Shown here: positions 39,924-48,413 of the stretch, piece after piece
Position numbering within the stretch: position 1 is the stretch's first letter
Layout of the letters: the number at the start of each line of letters is the position of its first letter
From: Methylotenera mobilis 13
Lineage (GTDB): Bacteria; Pseudomonadota; Gammaproteobacteria; Burkholderiales; Methylophilaceae
Length of the DNA stretch: 64,000 nucleotides
Direction: 5' to 3'
NCBI RefSeq assembly: GCF_000384255.1
Contig: NZ_KB913035.1
Span: forward strand, 310,001 to 374,000
The notes under the pieces: model-generated
Database searches by the model: none
The model's input: the letters and a program-made list of their open reading frames with translations, nothing else
Told to the model about the DNA's origin: nothing
Made by a program: the position numbers and the translations under genes

Positions 39924-42521
39924 ATGAAAAACGTTGCCACTCAATATCGGTCATCAACTTTTAATACAAAGTTGACGATCTTTATTTTAGTGGCAATTGC
40001 TTACTTTGTAACGGCTTGGTTTGGTTTGATGGTGCCTTACAAAGAGTCTGTGGCAACTTTGATTTGGCTTCCAACTGGCATCGCTGTCGGTGCTATCATG
40101 CGCTGGGGAAAAGTTAACATTCTCGCTGTTTTCATTGCTTCATTTCTGGTTGAATTAACGGTTTTACCACTCTCTACCAGCATTTTGGTTGCTATTACAA
40201 ATACGCTCGGCCCCGTTCTCACAGCATACCTTCTACCCAAATTTCATTTTAATCATCACTTATATAAACAAAAAGATATTCTGCTGATGATTCTCGTGGC
40301 GCTGCTTGGCATGTCGATATGTGCCACAGGTGGTGTATTCAGCTTATATATCACTGGGCTAGCGACTGCTGATCATCTGTTAAATATTGGATTTATCTGG
40401 TGGCTAGGTGACAGTTTGGGCGTTTTATTGGCACTGCCCTTGGTGCTCAATATCGGTAGAAAAGGCACATTCTCTTGCGACAATAAATGCTACCAGTTGC
40501 TGGCTTGGATTATTCTGTTTGTCTGTGTTGAGCTCATTATCGTGAGTTCGGTTCCTGATTTAAATAAGCAATTTATTTTATCCATGTTCGTGATTTTGCC
40601 CATGCTGATCTGGGCATCGATGAGTTTTGGGATTGTCGGTGGCTCTTTCTTTGTGATTGTTTTATCGAGCATTGCTGTGTGGCTTACTTCACAAGGTGCA
40701 GGTAATTTTTATAGCCACAACATTAGTGAAGGCGTGTTTTCACTTTGGACATTTATGGTTGCCTTAGTGGTGACCATGTTGTTAATTTCTGCCTTACAGT
40801 CCGAACGTAATTTAGCACTTAAAACCATACAAAAGCATGACAAAAAACTACGTGCAGTGATTGATGGGGCGTTCGATGCTATTCTCACTATAGATACTGC
40901 TGGGTTATTAGTTGAGTTTAACCCAGCGGCTGAACGTATATTTGGATACAAAAAAGACGAGGTTATCGGTAAGTTGATGTCGGAATTAATTATTCCCGCA
41001 AGATACCGTACGGCACATCATGCCGGACATCAACAATATGTGATGTCCGGTGTGAAGCATATCTTTAATCAGCGTATAGAGTTGGTGGCGATGCGTGCGG
41101 ATGGTAGTGAGTTCCCGATAGAGTTAACGCTCACTGCCTTAAAAGATGCCGACTTGTCTTTAGTGACAGGGTTTGTGCGCGACATTTCTGAGCAGAAAAA
41201 AGCTAGGCAGGAAATCGAGAATTTTGCTTATTATGATGCGCTGACAGCTCTGCCAAATAGGCGTTTGTTGATTGATAGGTACCAGCACGCAATACTAATT
41301 GCGCAACGAGCAAGCACTTACTGTGGCTTGTTATTTATTGATTTAGATAAGTTTAAAACACTTAATGATACAAAAGGTCATGATGTAGGCGACCAGTTGC
41401 TGATTGAAGTCGCAAAAAGAATACAAAATACCGTCAGGGCTGGCGACACTGTTGCGCGACTTAGCGGTGATGAGTTTGTGGTGATTATTGAGAATTTAGA
41501 TGCTAGTGCTGCAGTGGCCTACCAGCAGGTGAGCGAAGTTGCACAAAAGCTATTGGCTGAACTTAATAAACCCTACTATCTAAGTTTTTTTGAATTTGTT
41601 ACCAGTGCAAGTATTGGCATCACGCTGTTTAATGACAATCAACTAACCTTTGAAGATCATTTAAGGCATGCAGATACTGCGATGTATTTATCTAAAGATA
41701 GTGGTGGTAATACTTATCGTTTCTATGATCAGTTGACGCAAGAAAGCATAGAAAAAAGCTTTGCATTAGAGTCTGCCCTTTCATTAGCGCTTACAAATCA
41801 GGAGTTATATTTTAACTACCAGCCTATTGTGAACGTGGATAAGCAGGTGGTTGCGGCTGAGGTGTTATTAAGATGGACTCATCCAACGCTTGGTAATGTA
41901 AGTCCTGTCGAGTTTATACCGATTGCAGAAAAAACGAATCAAATCATTAAGATTGGGCACTGGGTTTTAGCTCAAGCATGCCAGCAATTAAAAATATGGG
42001 AGTCAGACCCAGTTTTAAGCCAAATCAAGTTGTCAGTAAATATCAGTGCTAAACAGTTTTTATATATTAATTTTGTGCAAGAGTTGCGCGAAATTTTAGC
42101 GAAAACCGACATCAACCCTGACCAGCTTAAGTTGGAGCTTACAGAGACGGCGGTGATAGATAATATTGATGATGTGATCAATAAGATGAAAGTATTGAAG
42201 CAGATGGGCGTCAGAATCTCTTTGGACGATTTTGGGATTGGGCATTCATCTTTGGTGTATCTCAAAAAACTGCCAGTCACACAAATTAAGATCGATCAAT
42301 CATTTGTGCATGATGTGCTGACTGATTCTAATGATGCTGCGATTATTCAAATGGTATTGGCTGTTGGTAAAACCATCCATTGCGATATTGTGGCTGAGGG
42401 TGTTGAGCAGATTGAGCAGTACGACTTGTTAAGAAGTTTTGGCTGCGATTATTTCCAAGGCTATTACTTCAGCAGGCCTACTGACGTAGCTAGCTTCGAG
42501 AGGCTAGTGATTAACGGCTAA
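39924..42521 (+). CDS. MASE1-PAS-GGDEF-EAL cyclic-di-GMP signalling protein
   Basis: An 865-residue membrane sensor. About residues 15-290 form a MASE1-type module of eight or so helices (LIWLPTGIAVGAIMRWG is typical). A PAS domain follows (about 307-425), then GGDEF (about 430-602) with active-site variant SGDEF (514-518) and an intact RxxD inhibitory site (R505-D508). The EAL domain (about 615-860) has EVLLRW in place of EALLRW but keeps VNISAKQF, ELTET, LDDFGIGHSS, IKIDQSF, EGVE and QGYYFSRP. Both synthesis and hydrolysis of c-di-GMP are therefore plausible. A GTG directly precedes the ATG. It follows trpE by 9 bases and may be co-transcribed with it. Confidence 0.93.
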   Translation: MKNVATQYRSSTFNTKLTIFILVAIAYFVTAWFGLMVPYKESVATLIWLPTGIAVGAIMRWGKVNILAVFIASFLVELTVLPLSTSILVAITNTLGPVLTAYLLPKFHFNHHLYKQKDILLMILVALLGMSICATGGVFSLYITGLATADHLLNIGFIWWLGDSLGVLLALPLVLNIGRKGTFSCDNKCYQLLAWIILFVCVELIIVSSVPDLNKQFILSMFVILPMLIWASMSFGIVGGSFFVIVLSSIAVWLTSQGAGNFYSHNISEGVFSLWTFMVALVVTMLLISALQSERNLALKTIQKHDKKLRAVIDGAFDAILTIDTAGLLVEFNPAAERIFGYKKDEVIGKLMSELIIPARYRTAHHAGHQQYVMSGVKHIFNQRIELVAMRADGSEFPIELTLTALKDADLSLVTGFVRDISEQKKARQEIENFAYYDALTALPNRRLLIDRYQHAILIAQRASTYCGLLFIDLDKFKTLNDTKGHDVGDQLLIEVAKRIQNTVRAGDTVARLSGDEFVVIIENLDASAAVAYQQVSEVAQKLLAELNKPYYLSFFEFVTSASIGITLFNDNQLTFEDHLRHADTAMYLSKDSGGNTYRFYDQLTQESIEKSFALESALSLALTNQELYFNYQPIVNVDKQVVAAEVLLRWTHPTLGNVSPVEFIPIAEKTNQIIKIGHWVLAQACQQLKIWESDPVLSQIKLSVNISAKQFLYINFVQELREILAKTDINPDQLKLELTETAVIDNIDDVINKMKVLKQMGVRISLDDFGIGHSSLVYLKKLPVTQIKIDQSFVHDVLTDSNDAAIIQMVLAVGKTIHCDIVAEGVEQIEQYDLLRSFGCDYFQGYYFSRPTDVASFERLVING

Positions 42522-42528
42522 GTATTTT

Positions 42529-42561
42529 GATTGCATACCGGCGTGATCCCGATATGCAATC
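42529..42561. terminator. Hairpin between convergent GGDEF/EAL gene and moaC
   Basis: A 13-base stem with one mismatch (GATTGCATACCGG / CCGATATGCAATC) and a 7-base loop is followed by TTGTGTG. A second small dyad, CAATATT/AATATTG, lies at 42573-42590. These are probably the shared terminator region. Confidence 0.6.
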
Positions 42562-42593
42562 TTGTGTGTAGTCAATATTTGGCAATATTGCGG

Positions 42594-43076
42594 CTAGCGA
42601 TTTGCTACCCAATCACCAGATTTCCCACCATGTTTTTCTAGTAACTTAATATCTGCAATCGTCATCCCCCGATCCACCGCTTTACACATATCGTAAATGG
42701 TGAGTAGGCAAGCGCTTACTGCGGTCAACGCCTCCATTTCTACGCCAGTTTTACCATAGGTTTCTGTGGTGACTTCGCAACGGATACTTGATAATGTTTC
42801 GTTGACATCAAAACTCACGGCAATGCGCGTGAGTGAAATAGGATGGCACAGCGGGATGAGGTCAGATGTTTTTTTGGCGGCCTGAATCGCGGCGATTCTG
42901 GCGATACCAAGTACATCCCCTTTTTTACTGTTTCCAGTTTGGATAAGTGCTAGCGTTGAAGGCAGCATGTTAATGTGACCTGTTGCAATCGCGATGCGAT
43001 GAGTTTCGGCTTTTTCGCCAATATCAACCATATGGGCTTGGCCATTTTGATCAAAGTGGGTAAGTGGGTTTGTCAT
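42594..43076 (-). CDS. moaC: Cyclic pyranopterin monophosphate synthase MoaC
   Basis: A 160-residue enzyme of the first molybdenum-cofactor step, acting on the MoaA product. Signature segments are [55 protein letters not shown] and DRGMTI. Full length. Stands alone on the minus strand, divergent from the M48 protease. Confidence 0.96.
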   Translation of the reverse strand: MTNPLTHFDQNGQAHMVDIGEKAETHRIAIATGHINMLPSTLALIQTGNSKKGDVLGIARIAAIQAAKKTSDLIPLCHPISLTRIAVSFDVNETLSSIRCEVTTETYGKTGVEMEALTAVSACLLTIYDMCKAVDRGMTIADIKLLEKHGGKSGDWVANR

Positions 43077-43150
43077 ATTGTCAGTCTCGGCGAGTGAATA
43101 TTTGGTGTAAGAAACAGGTTAGATTGATACGATATAATTTACGCAGCATT

Positions 43151-44689
43151 ATGAAACATTCGACTACAAACGTTATCATAGTAATAATGAAATTAAATTT
43201 ATCACCCATTATATTATTAGTTGCTTCAATTGTTCCGACTTCACTGGTTTCGGCTCCGGTAGTTACCGCTTCGTTAGCTGTTGCTTCACTCGCATATACA
43301 CACCAAGTTCTTGCCAATGAGTTGCCAGATTTAGGTGATGTGTCAGCAACAGTGCTGTCGCCGTTACAGGAGCAGGAAATCGCTGAGCAGATTATGCGTC
43401 AGGTGGCCGTCAGTGATGATGTGCTCAGTGATATAGAAGTGTCAGATTATTTGCAAAGTTTAGGCGCACGTTTGGTGGCCAATGGACCAGATAAACGACA
43501 AAAATTTAATTTCTTTGTGGTACAGGATCCCTCCATTAATGCGTTCGCGATGCCTGGCGGTGTCGTAGGTGTGCATACTGGATTGATTCTGGCCTCTAAC
43601 ACGGAGTCTGAGCTTGCGAGTGTGCTTGGGCATGAAATTGGTCATGTAACGCAGCGACATTTGGCGCGGATGCTAGCCTCGCAAAAATATGACACCTTTA
43701 AAAACTTAGCAGGTATTGCATTGGCGCTATTGGTGGCAAGATCAAATCCACAGTTAGCCTCTGGTGCAATGACCACCGCATCTGCAATTGGTGTACAAAA
43801 TCAGCTGGATTACACACGAGATTATGAACGTGAAGCTGATCGTATTGGTTTGCAAATTTTAGATTCAGGTGGTTTTGATGTCAGAGCAATGCCACAGTTT
43901 TTTAAAACTTTGCAACGTGGCTCTCGATTTGCTGAGGGTGGTGCACCTAGTTTTTTAAGAACACACCCACTGACCTCAGAGCGTATCGCTGATGTGGCGA
44001 ATCGGGTTGAGCAAATGCCATATAGGCAAGTTGCAGATGGCCTTGAGTTTCAATATGTTAAAGCTAAGTTGCGCGCGATGCTGGGCACGACACAGACTGC
44101 TATTGATTTGTTTGAGCAAAATATTAGTGAGCAGCGTTATGCAAGTGCCGCTGCAGAGCATTATGGGTTGGCAGTTGCTTTGTTGCGCAAGAGTGCGTGG
44201 GCAGCGGTTGAAAAAGAGCTGGCTTGGCTTAAAAAAAATGCTACGCCACATCCGATGATAGAGAGTCTGGCGGCACGTCTTGAAGTGGCCAGAAACAAGC
44301 CTGCAGCGGCAGCTGAGAAATATGCATCTGGATTGCGTGCTTTTCCAGATAATCGCGCTTTAATTTATGGATATGCAGAACATTACCTTGCAACAAAGCA
44401 AGCCACACAAGCAATTCAGCTGGTTAAATCGAAACAGGATTTGTATGTGGATGATGCTTATCTATATGATTTACTAGCTAAAGCTTACAGCATGCAAAAC
44501 AAGGTGCTACTTAGCCATCAAGCACAGAGTGAGGCTTATTATAGAAAATATGACCTTGTGCGCGCTATAGAGCAGATGGACTTAGCCGCGAAAGCCAATG
44601 ATGGTGATTTTTATCAGCAATCTATAGTTGAGGCGCGTTTAAGACAGCTAAGACAAATGATGGGTGATGAGAAAAAGCCAAAACTTTAG
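43151..44689 (+). CDS. Periplasmic M48 metalloprotease with TPR tail (BepA-like)
   Basis: About 512 residues with a signal peptide (two overlapping hydrophobic stretches in the first 55 residues). The zinc motif HEIGH is at about 161-165 with the third ligand in YEREADRIGLQ, then a C-terminal series of tetratricopeptide-like helices. The layout is that of BepA/YfgC, which degrades or helps assemble LptD and other outer-membrane proteins. ATG 43151 is chosen. ATG 43187 also gives a good signal peptide, and the longer frame from 43064 overlaps moaC. soxY follows after 8 bases. Confidence 0.88.
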   Translation: MKHSTTNVIIVIMKLNLSPIILLVASIVPTSLVSAPVVTASLAVASLAYTHQVLANELPDLGDVSATVLSPLQEQEIAEQIMRQVAVSDDVLSDIEVSDYLQSLGARLVANGPDKRQKFNFFVVQDPSINAFAMPGGVVGVHTGLILASNTESELASVLGHEIGHVTQRHLARMLASQKYDTFKNLAGIALALLVARSNPQLASGAMTTASAIGVQNQLDYTRDYEREADRIGLQILDSGGFDVRAMPQFFKTLQRGSRFAEGGAPSFLRTHPLTSERIADVANRVEQMPYRQVADGLEFQYVKAKLRAMLGTTQTAIDLFEQNISEQRYASAAAEHYGLAVALLRKSAWAAVEKELAWLKKNATPHPMIESLAARLEVARNKPAAAAEKYASGLRAFPDNRALIYGYAEHYLATKQATQAIQLVKSKQDLYVDDAYLYDLLAKAYSMQNKVLLSHQAQSEAYYRKYDLVRAIEQMDLAAKANDGDFYQQSIVEARLRQLRQMMGDEKKPKL

Positions 44690-44697
44690 GAGTCATG

Positions 44698-45132
44698 ATG
44701 CAACGTAGAAGTTTCTTACTTGGTATGTTAACTATGATTGCATTGGCGCCTATTAAAGTGTGGGCAGCGCTATGGAATCGCCCTGCTTTTGAAGCTTTGA
44801 AAATTAAAGATGCAACTCAATACTTGAATGTTAGTGAGGAAATACCAAGTGGCGATATTGTAATTGTTGCGCCAGAACGTGCTGAGAATGGTGCGGTAGT
44901 GCAGATTGAGATCAGAAGCAATATTCAGAATACGGAGGCGATTGCTATTTTTGTTGAGAATAATCCAACACCGTTGATTGCTAACTTCATGTTTGGTGAT
45001 GGTGCAGAGCCATTTGTGGTGACTCGTATCAAAATGGCAGAGACTTCTGATTTAAAAATAGTGGTTAAAGCAGGTAGTCAGTATTTTACAAACGCTAAAA
45101 ACATTACGGTGCTAGAAAATGGTTGTGGCTAG
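44698..45132 (+). CDS. soxY: Sulfur carrier protein SoxY
   Basis: A 144-residue SoxY with a twin-arginine signal (QRRSFLLG followed by a hydrophobic stretch to VWA) and the SoxY core ending in ITVLENGCG. The C-terminal Cys is the sulfur-carrying swinging arm. The canonical ending is GGCGG, whereas this protein ends NGCG, so the arm is shorter and altered. AGGAG is 5 bases before the ATG at 44698. It is paired with soxZ, but no soxXA, soxB or soxCD is in the window. Confidence 0.88.
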   Translation: MQRRSFLLGMLTMIALAPIKVWAALWNRPAFEALKIKDATQYLNVSEEIPSGDIVIVAPERAENGAVVQIEIRSNIQNTEAIAIFVENNPTPLIANFMFGDGAEPFVVTRIKMAETSDLKIVVKAGSQYFTNAKNITVLENGCG

Positions 45133-45218
45133 CTTGCTGATGTCAGCAAGACGTCAACTTTTAATGCCTGTGTATAAAGTTCTGTGTGCAAAACTTGGTC
45201 AAGTGAAAAGGAGTTGGC

Positions 45219-45536
45219 ATGGATAAAAGTATGAAGATGCGTGCTCAGCTTAAAGGAAACTTTACTGAAGTTAAGGTGCTAATGAGCCACCCGATGGAAA
45301 CTGGACGACGAAGAAATGATGCTGATGAGCTAGTGCCTGCCCATTTTGTGCAATTATTAACGGCGACCCTGAACGGTAAGCCTGTATTACAAGCGCAATG
45401 GGGCACAGGGATTGCCAAAAACCCATACCTGACTTTTAGATTAAAAGGGGCAAAATTGGGTGATGTTGTTGAGGTGACGTGGCATGATAACTTAGGTGAA
45501 ACCGCGACACATAGTATTGCTGTTACTCAAGCTTGA
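45219..45536 (+). CDS. soxZ: SoxY partner protein SoxZ
   Basis: A 105-residue beta-sandwich protein. The segments MRAQLKGNFTEVKVLMSHPMETGRR, PAHFVQ and WGTGIAKNPYLTFRLKGAKLGD are characteristic of SoxZ, which dimerises with SoxY and presents its sulfur arm. It starts after AAGGAG, 86 bases behind soxY. The length and start are normal for the family. Confidence 0.92.
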   Translation: MDKSMKMRAQLKGNFTEVKVLMSHPMETGRRRNDADELVPAHFVQLLTATLNGKPVLQAQWGTGIAKNPYLTFRLKGAKLGDVVEVTWHDNLGETATHSIAVTQA

Positions 45537-45615
45537 GCTAGTAAACTCGCTCATTTCAGTTTAGGATATTTGACATAAATCTCTGTATCAAGTTTTATGC
45601 TCTATTATTTTGATA

Positions 45616-45634
45616 AATAATACTTATCATTATC
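45616..45634. promoter_or_regulatory. Fur-like box upstream of ahpC
   Basis: AATAATACTTATCATTATC matches the 19-base Fur consensus at 15 positions. It lies about 100 bases upstream of ahpC and 14 bases before the candidate -35 element. A Fur-family regulator (Fur or PerR-like) is suggested; OxyR is the alternative known controller of ahpC in relatives. Confidence 0.55.
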
Positions 45635-45648
45635 ATTTGTATGATATA

Positions 45649-45677
45649 TTGGATTTATTAAAATAACGCTCTATAAT
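45649..45677 (+). promoter_or_regulatory. Candidate ahpC promoter
   Basis: TTGGAT (45649-45654) and a consensus TATAAT (45672-45677) are 17 bases apart, with the start codon at 45737. TAGGAAAAA provides the ribosome-binding site. Confidence 0.5.
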
Positions 45678-45736
45678 TCGAATCTTGAATTTATAGCTTT
45701 TTATAACCACTTTTAACTACTAGATAGGAAAAAACG

Positions 45737-46300
45737 ATGTCATTAATTAATACACAAGTACAACCATTTAAAGCGCAGGCTTTTCATAACGGTAAATTCA
45801 TTGAGGTAAGTGACGAAAGCATGAAAGGCAAATGGTCTGTTGTGATTTTCATGCCAGCAGCGTTTACTTTTAACTGCCCTACAGAAGTTGAAGATGCTGC
45901 GGACAACTACGCAGAGTTCCAAAAAGCGGGTGCAGAAGTTTATATCGTTACAACTGATACACAGTTCTCACACAAAGTATGGCACGAAACATCACCAGCA
46001 GTTGGTAAAGCTAAGTTTCCATTAGTAGGTGATCCAACACACCAATTGACACGCGCATTTGACGTGCATATCGATGAAGAAGGTCTAGCATTGCGCGGTA
46101 CTTTCGTGATCAATCCAGAAGGTGTGATTAAAACTGTTGAAGTACATAGCAACGAGATTGCACGTGATGTAAAAGAAACACTACGTAAATTGAAAGCTGC
46201 ACAATTCACAGCGGCTAACCCAGGCCAAGTTTGCCCAGCTAAATGGCAAGAAGGCGCTAAAACATTAACACCATCATTAGACCTAGTAGGTAAGATCTAA
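45737..46300 (+). CDS. ahpC: Alkyl hydroperoxide reductase subunit C (peroxiredoxin)
   Basis: A 187-residue typical 2-Cys peroxiredoxin reducing H2O2 and organic peroxides. The peroxidatic cysteine is Cys47 (FTFNCPTEVEDAADNY) and the resolving cysteine is Cys166 (GQVCPAKW). The length equals E. coli AhpC. It is followed by its reductase ahpF after 157 bases that hold two hairpins. Confidence 0.97.
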   Translation: MSLINTQVQPFKAQAFHNGKFIEVSDESMKGKWSVVIFMPAAFTFNCPTEVEDAADNYAEFQKAGAEVYIVTTDTQFSHKVWHETSPAVGKAKFPLVGDPTHQLTRAFDVHIDEEGLALRGTFVINPEGVIKTVEVHSNEIARDVKETLRKLKAAQFTAANPGQVCPAKWQEGAKTLTPSLDLVGKI

Positions 46301-46323
46301 TTATTGGCTTAAGCAAGGCAATG

Positions 46324-46355
46324 CTGCGCTAACGAGCAAACATCTCTTAGCGCAG
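46324..46355 (+). terminator. First hairpin in the ahpC-ahpF gap
   Basis: A perfect 9-base inverted repeat (CTGCGCTAA / TTAGCGCAG) with a 14-base loop lies just after ahpC. It has no T tract, so it is likely to be an mRNA-stabilising 3-prime hairpin. Confidence 0.5.
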
Positions 46356-46364
46356 TGAAATAAC

Positions 46365-46398
46365 AAGGGCATTATTCAAAAGATAATGCCTTTATTTT
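46365..46398 (+). terminator. Second hairpin in the ahpC-ahpF gap, terminator-like
   Basis: AAGGGCATTAT pairs with ATAATGCCTT (one bulged G) around a 7-base loop and is followed by TATTTT. It probably attenuates read-through from ahpC into ahpF. Confidence 0.6.
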
Positions 46399-46457
46399 AG
46401 GTAAAAGTTGGTTGTGCAGAATCATGACCAAATGAGAATTTAAAAAAGAGAGCAATC

Positions 46458-48041
46458 ATGGCATTAGAAACTGGTATTAAAACCCAATTGCAAACCTACT
46501 TACAGATGTTGCGTGAGCCTATTGTATTGGCTGCATCATTAGATGAAACAGCAGGAGCGCAAGAGATGCGTGAACTGTTGGAAGAAATCGCGAGCATGTC
46601 GGATAAGATTACACTGACAATGGAAGATGACGCGCGTAAGCCTTCATTTGCTGTCAAGCGTGGTCCTACACATACCGAAGCGAGTAAAGCAGTAGGGGTG
46701 CGTTTTGCTGGTATACCAATGGGCCATGAGTTTACCTCTTTAGTGTTGGCGCTACTTCACACGGGTGGTCACCCGATGAAGCTAGAGGCTGAAAAGATTG
46801 CACAAATCGCGGCAATTGAAGGCAGCTTCCACTTTGAAACTTATATTTCACTGAGTTGCCATAACTGCCCAGATGTCGTGCAGGCAATGAATATGATGGC
46901 GGTGATTAATCCAAATATTACCCATGTAATGATTGATGGCGCGCTATATCAAGATGAAGTAAAAGCTAGGGACATTATGTCTGTACCAACCACTTACTTA
47001 AATGGTGAGGTGTTTGGTGCGGGTCGTATGGAGCTGGACGAGATTTTGCCAAAAATTGATGTTGGTGCAGTTGCGCGTGAGGCGAAAAAATTAGATGCCC
47101 AAGCCCCTTTTGATGTGTTGGTGGTAGGTGGTGGCCCAGCAGGTGCGTCAGCAGCCATTTACGCGGCACGTAAAGGCATACGCACAGGTATAGTGGCAGA
47201 GCGTTTTGGTGGTCAAGTAATGGATACGCTTGGTATTGAAAACTTTATTTCAGTGAAAGAAACCGAAGGGCCAAAACTAGTGATGGCATTGGAGGAGCAT
47301 GTCAAAAGTTATGATGTGGATATCATGAATCTGCAGCGTGCTGTTTCGTTAACCGAGCCTGGTAAACACGGTAACAAAAACGAAGACTTAATCGAGTTGA
47401 AGTTGGAAAGTGGTGCAACCTTAAGAAGCAAATCGGTGATTCTTGCCACTGGTGCGCGTTGGCGTGAGCTAAACGTACCAGGTGAAAAAGAGTATCGGGG
47501 TAAAGGGGTCGCTTACTGTCCACATTGCGATGGTCCATTGTTTAAAGGCAAGCCTGTTGCGGTGGTCGGTGGTGGCAACTCAGGTGTAGAGGCTGCTATT
47601 GATTTAGCTAATTTCGTCGGCCATGTGACATTATTGCAATTTGATACTGAGTTAAAAGCAGATGCAGTGTTGCAGAAAAAACTACGTACATTGAGTAACG
47701 TCACCATTATTACAAGCGCGCAAACCACAGAAGTCACTGGTGATGGTAATAAAATGAATGGGTTGACCTATACAGACCGTGTCACTGGTGAGTCTAAACA
47801 TTTAGCGCTAGATGGTGTGTTTGTGCAAATTGGTTTAGTGCCTAATAGTGATTGGTTAAAAGGTACTTTGAACTTGAGTAAATATGGTGAAATTGAAGTG
47901 AATCATCACAATGCAACATCGCTACCAGGTGTGTTCGCAGCTGGCGATGTGACGACTACACCATACAAACAAATCATTATTGCAATGGGTGAAGGTGCAA
48001 AAGCTTCACTTGGCGCATTTGATTATTTGATTAGGCAATAA
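46458..48041 (+). CDS. ahpF: Alkyl hydroperoxide reductase subunit F
   Basis: A 527-residue flavoprotein that passes NADH electrons to AhpC. It has an N-terminal thioredoxin-like double domain with the CHNC pair (LSCHNCPDV), an FAD-binding motif [19 protein letters not shown], the catalytic YCPHCDG disulfide, NAD-binding [12 protein letters not shown] and the C-terminal [16 protein letters not shown] precedes the ATG. Confidence 0.96.
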   Translation: MALETGIKTQLQTYLQMLREPIVLAASLDETAGAQEMRELLEEIASMSDKITLTMEDDARKPSFAVKRGPTHTEASKAVGVRFAGIPMGHEFTSLVLALLHTGGHPMKLEAEKIAQIAAIEGSFHFETYISLSCHNCPDVVQAMNMMAVINPNITHVMIDGALYQDEVKARDIMSVPTTYLNGEVFGAGRMELDEILPKIDVGAVAREAKKLDAQAPFDVLVVGGGPAGASAAIYAARKGIRTGIVAERFGGQVMDTLGIENFISVKETEGPKLVMALEEHVKSYDVDIMNLQRAVSLTEPGKHGNKNEDLIELKLESGATLRSKSVILATGARWRELNVPGEKEYRGKGVAYCPHCDGPLFKGKPVAVVGGGNSGVEAAIDLANFVGHVTLLQFDTELKADAVLQKKLRTLSNVTIITSAQTTEVTGDGNKMNGLTYTDRVTGESKHLALDGVFVQIGLVPNSDWLKGTLNLSKYGEIEVNHHNATSLPGVFAAGDVTTTPYKQIIIAMGEGAKASLGAFDYLIRQ

Positions 48042-48056
48042 AGTTAAACATTAGTA

Positions 48057-48083
48057 AAAAGGCGGCTCTAAGCCGCCTTTTTT
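48057..48083. terminator. Terminator after ahpF
   Basis: AAAAGGCGGCT-CTA-AGCCGCCTTTT, an 11-base stem with a 3-base loop, is followed by TT and flanked by A runs. It therefore works for ahpF and for the convergent DUF2892 gene. Confidence 0.92.
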
Positions 48084-48084
48084 A

Positions 48085-48279
48085 TTAGTTTTTGGTTTTG
48101 CAGGTACTAATGCCAAGTAAGCCATAAGCAGGGCAAAAGTTAAAGAGAGCAGTGGCTAGCGGTACTATACCAATCCAAGCCCAGACAGGCCCATTTGCGA
48201 ATAATACCCATGCGATTAATGCTAGCCCTGCAATAATTCGTACTATACGATCGACTCCACCAATGTTTGCTTTCATCAT
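48085..48279 (-). CDS. DUF2892 small membrane protein
   Basis: A 64-residue protein with the DUF2892 pattern: NIGGVDRIVRIIAGLALIA, a second hydrophobic helix, then FNFCPAYGLLGISTC with two cysteines. This resembles the membrane part of YgaP-type proteins. The function is unknown. AGGAGCTG precedes two consecutive ATG codons, and either could be used. Confidence 0.85.
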   Translation of the reverse strand: MMKANIGGVDRIVRIIAGLALIAWVLFANGPVWAWIGIVPLATALFNFCPAYGLLGISTCKTKN

Positions 48280-48413
48280 TCAGCTCCTATAAAGGGACCT
48301 TAACTGAAAAGTCAGGAAATCCAGTGTACGCTCAAATTGTTGTGTATGAAAGTGGCTAGGTTAATATGAAAATGTACTCCAATATTCATTGGTGAGTAGG
48401 TCTGGAGTTTGGA

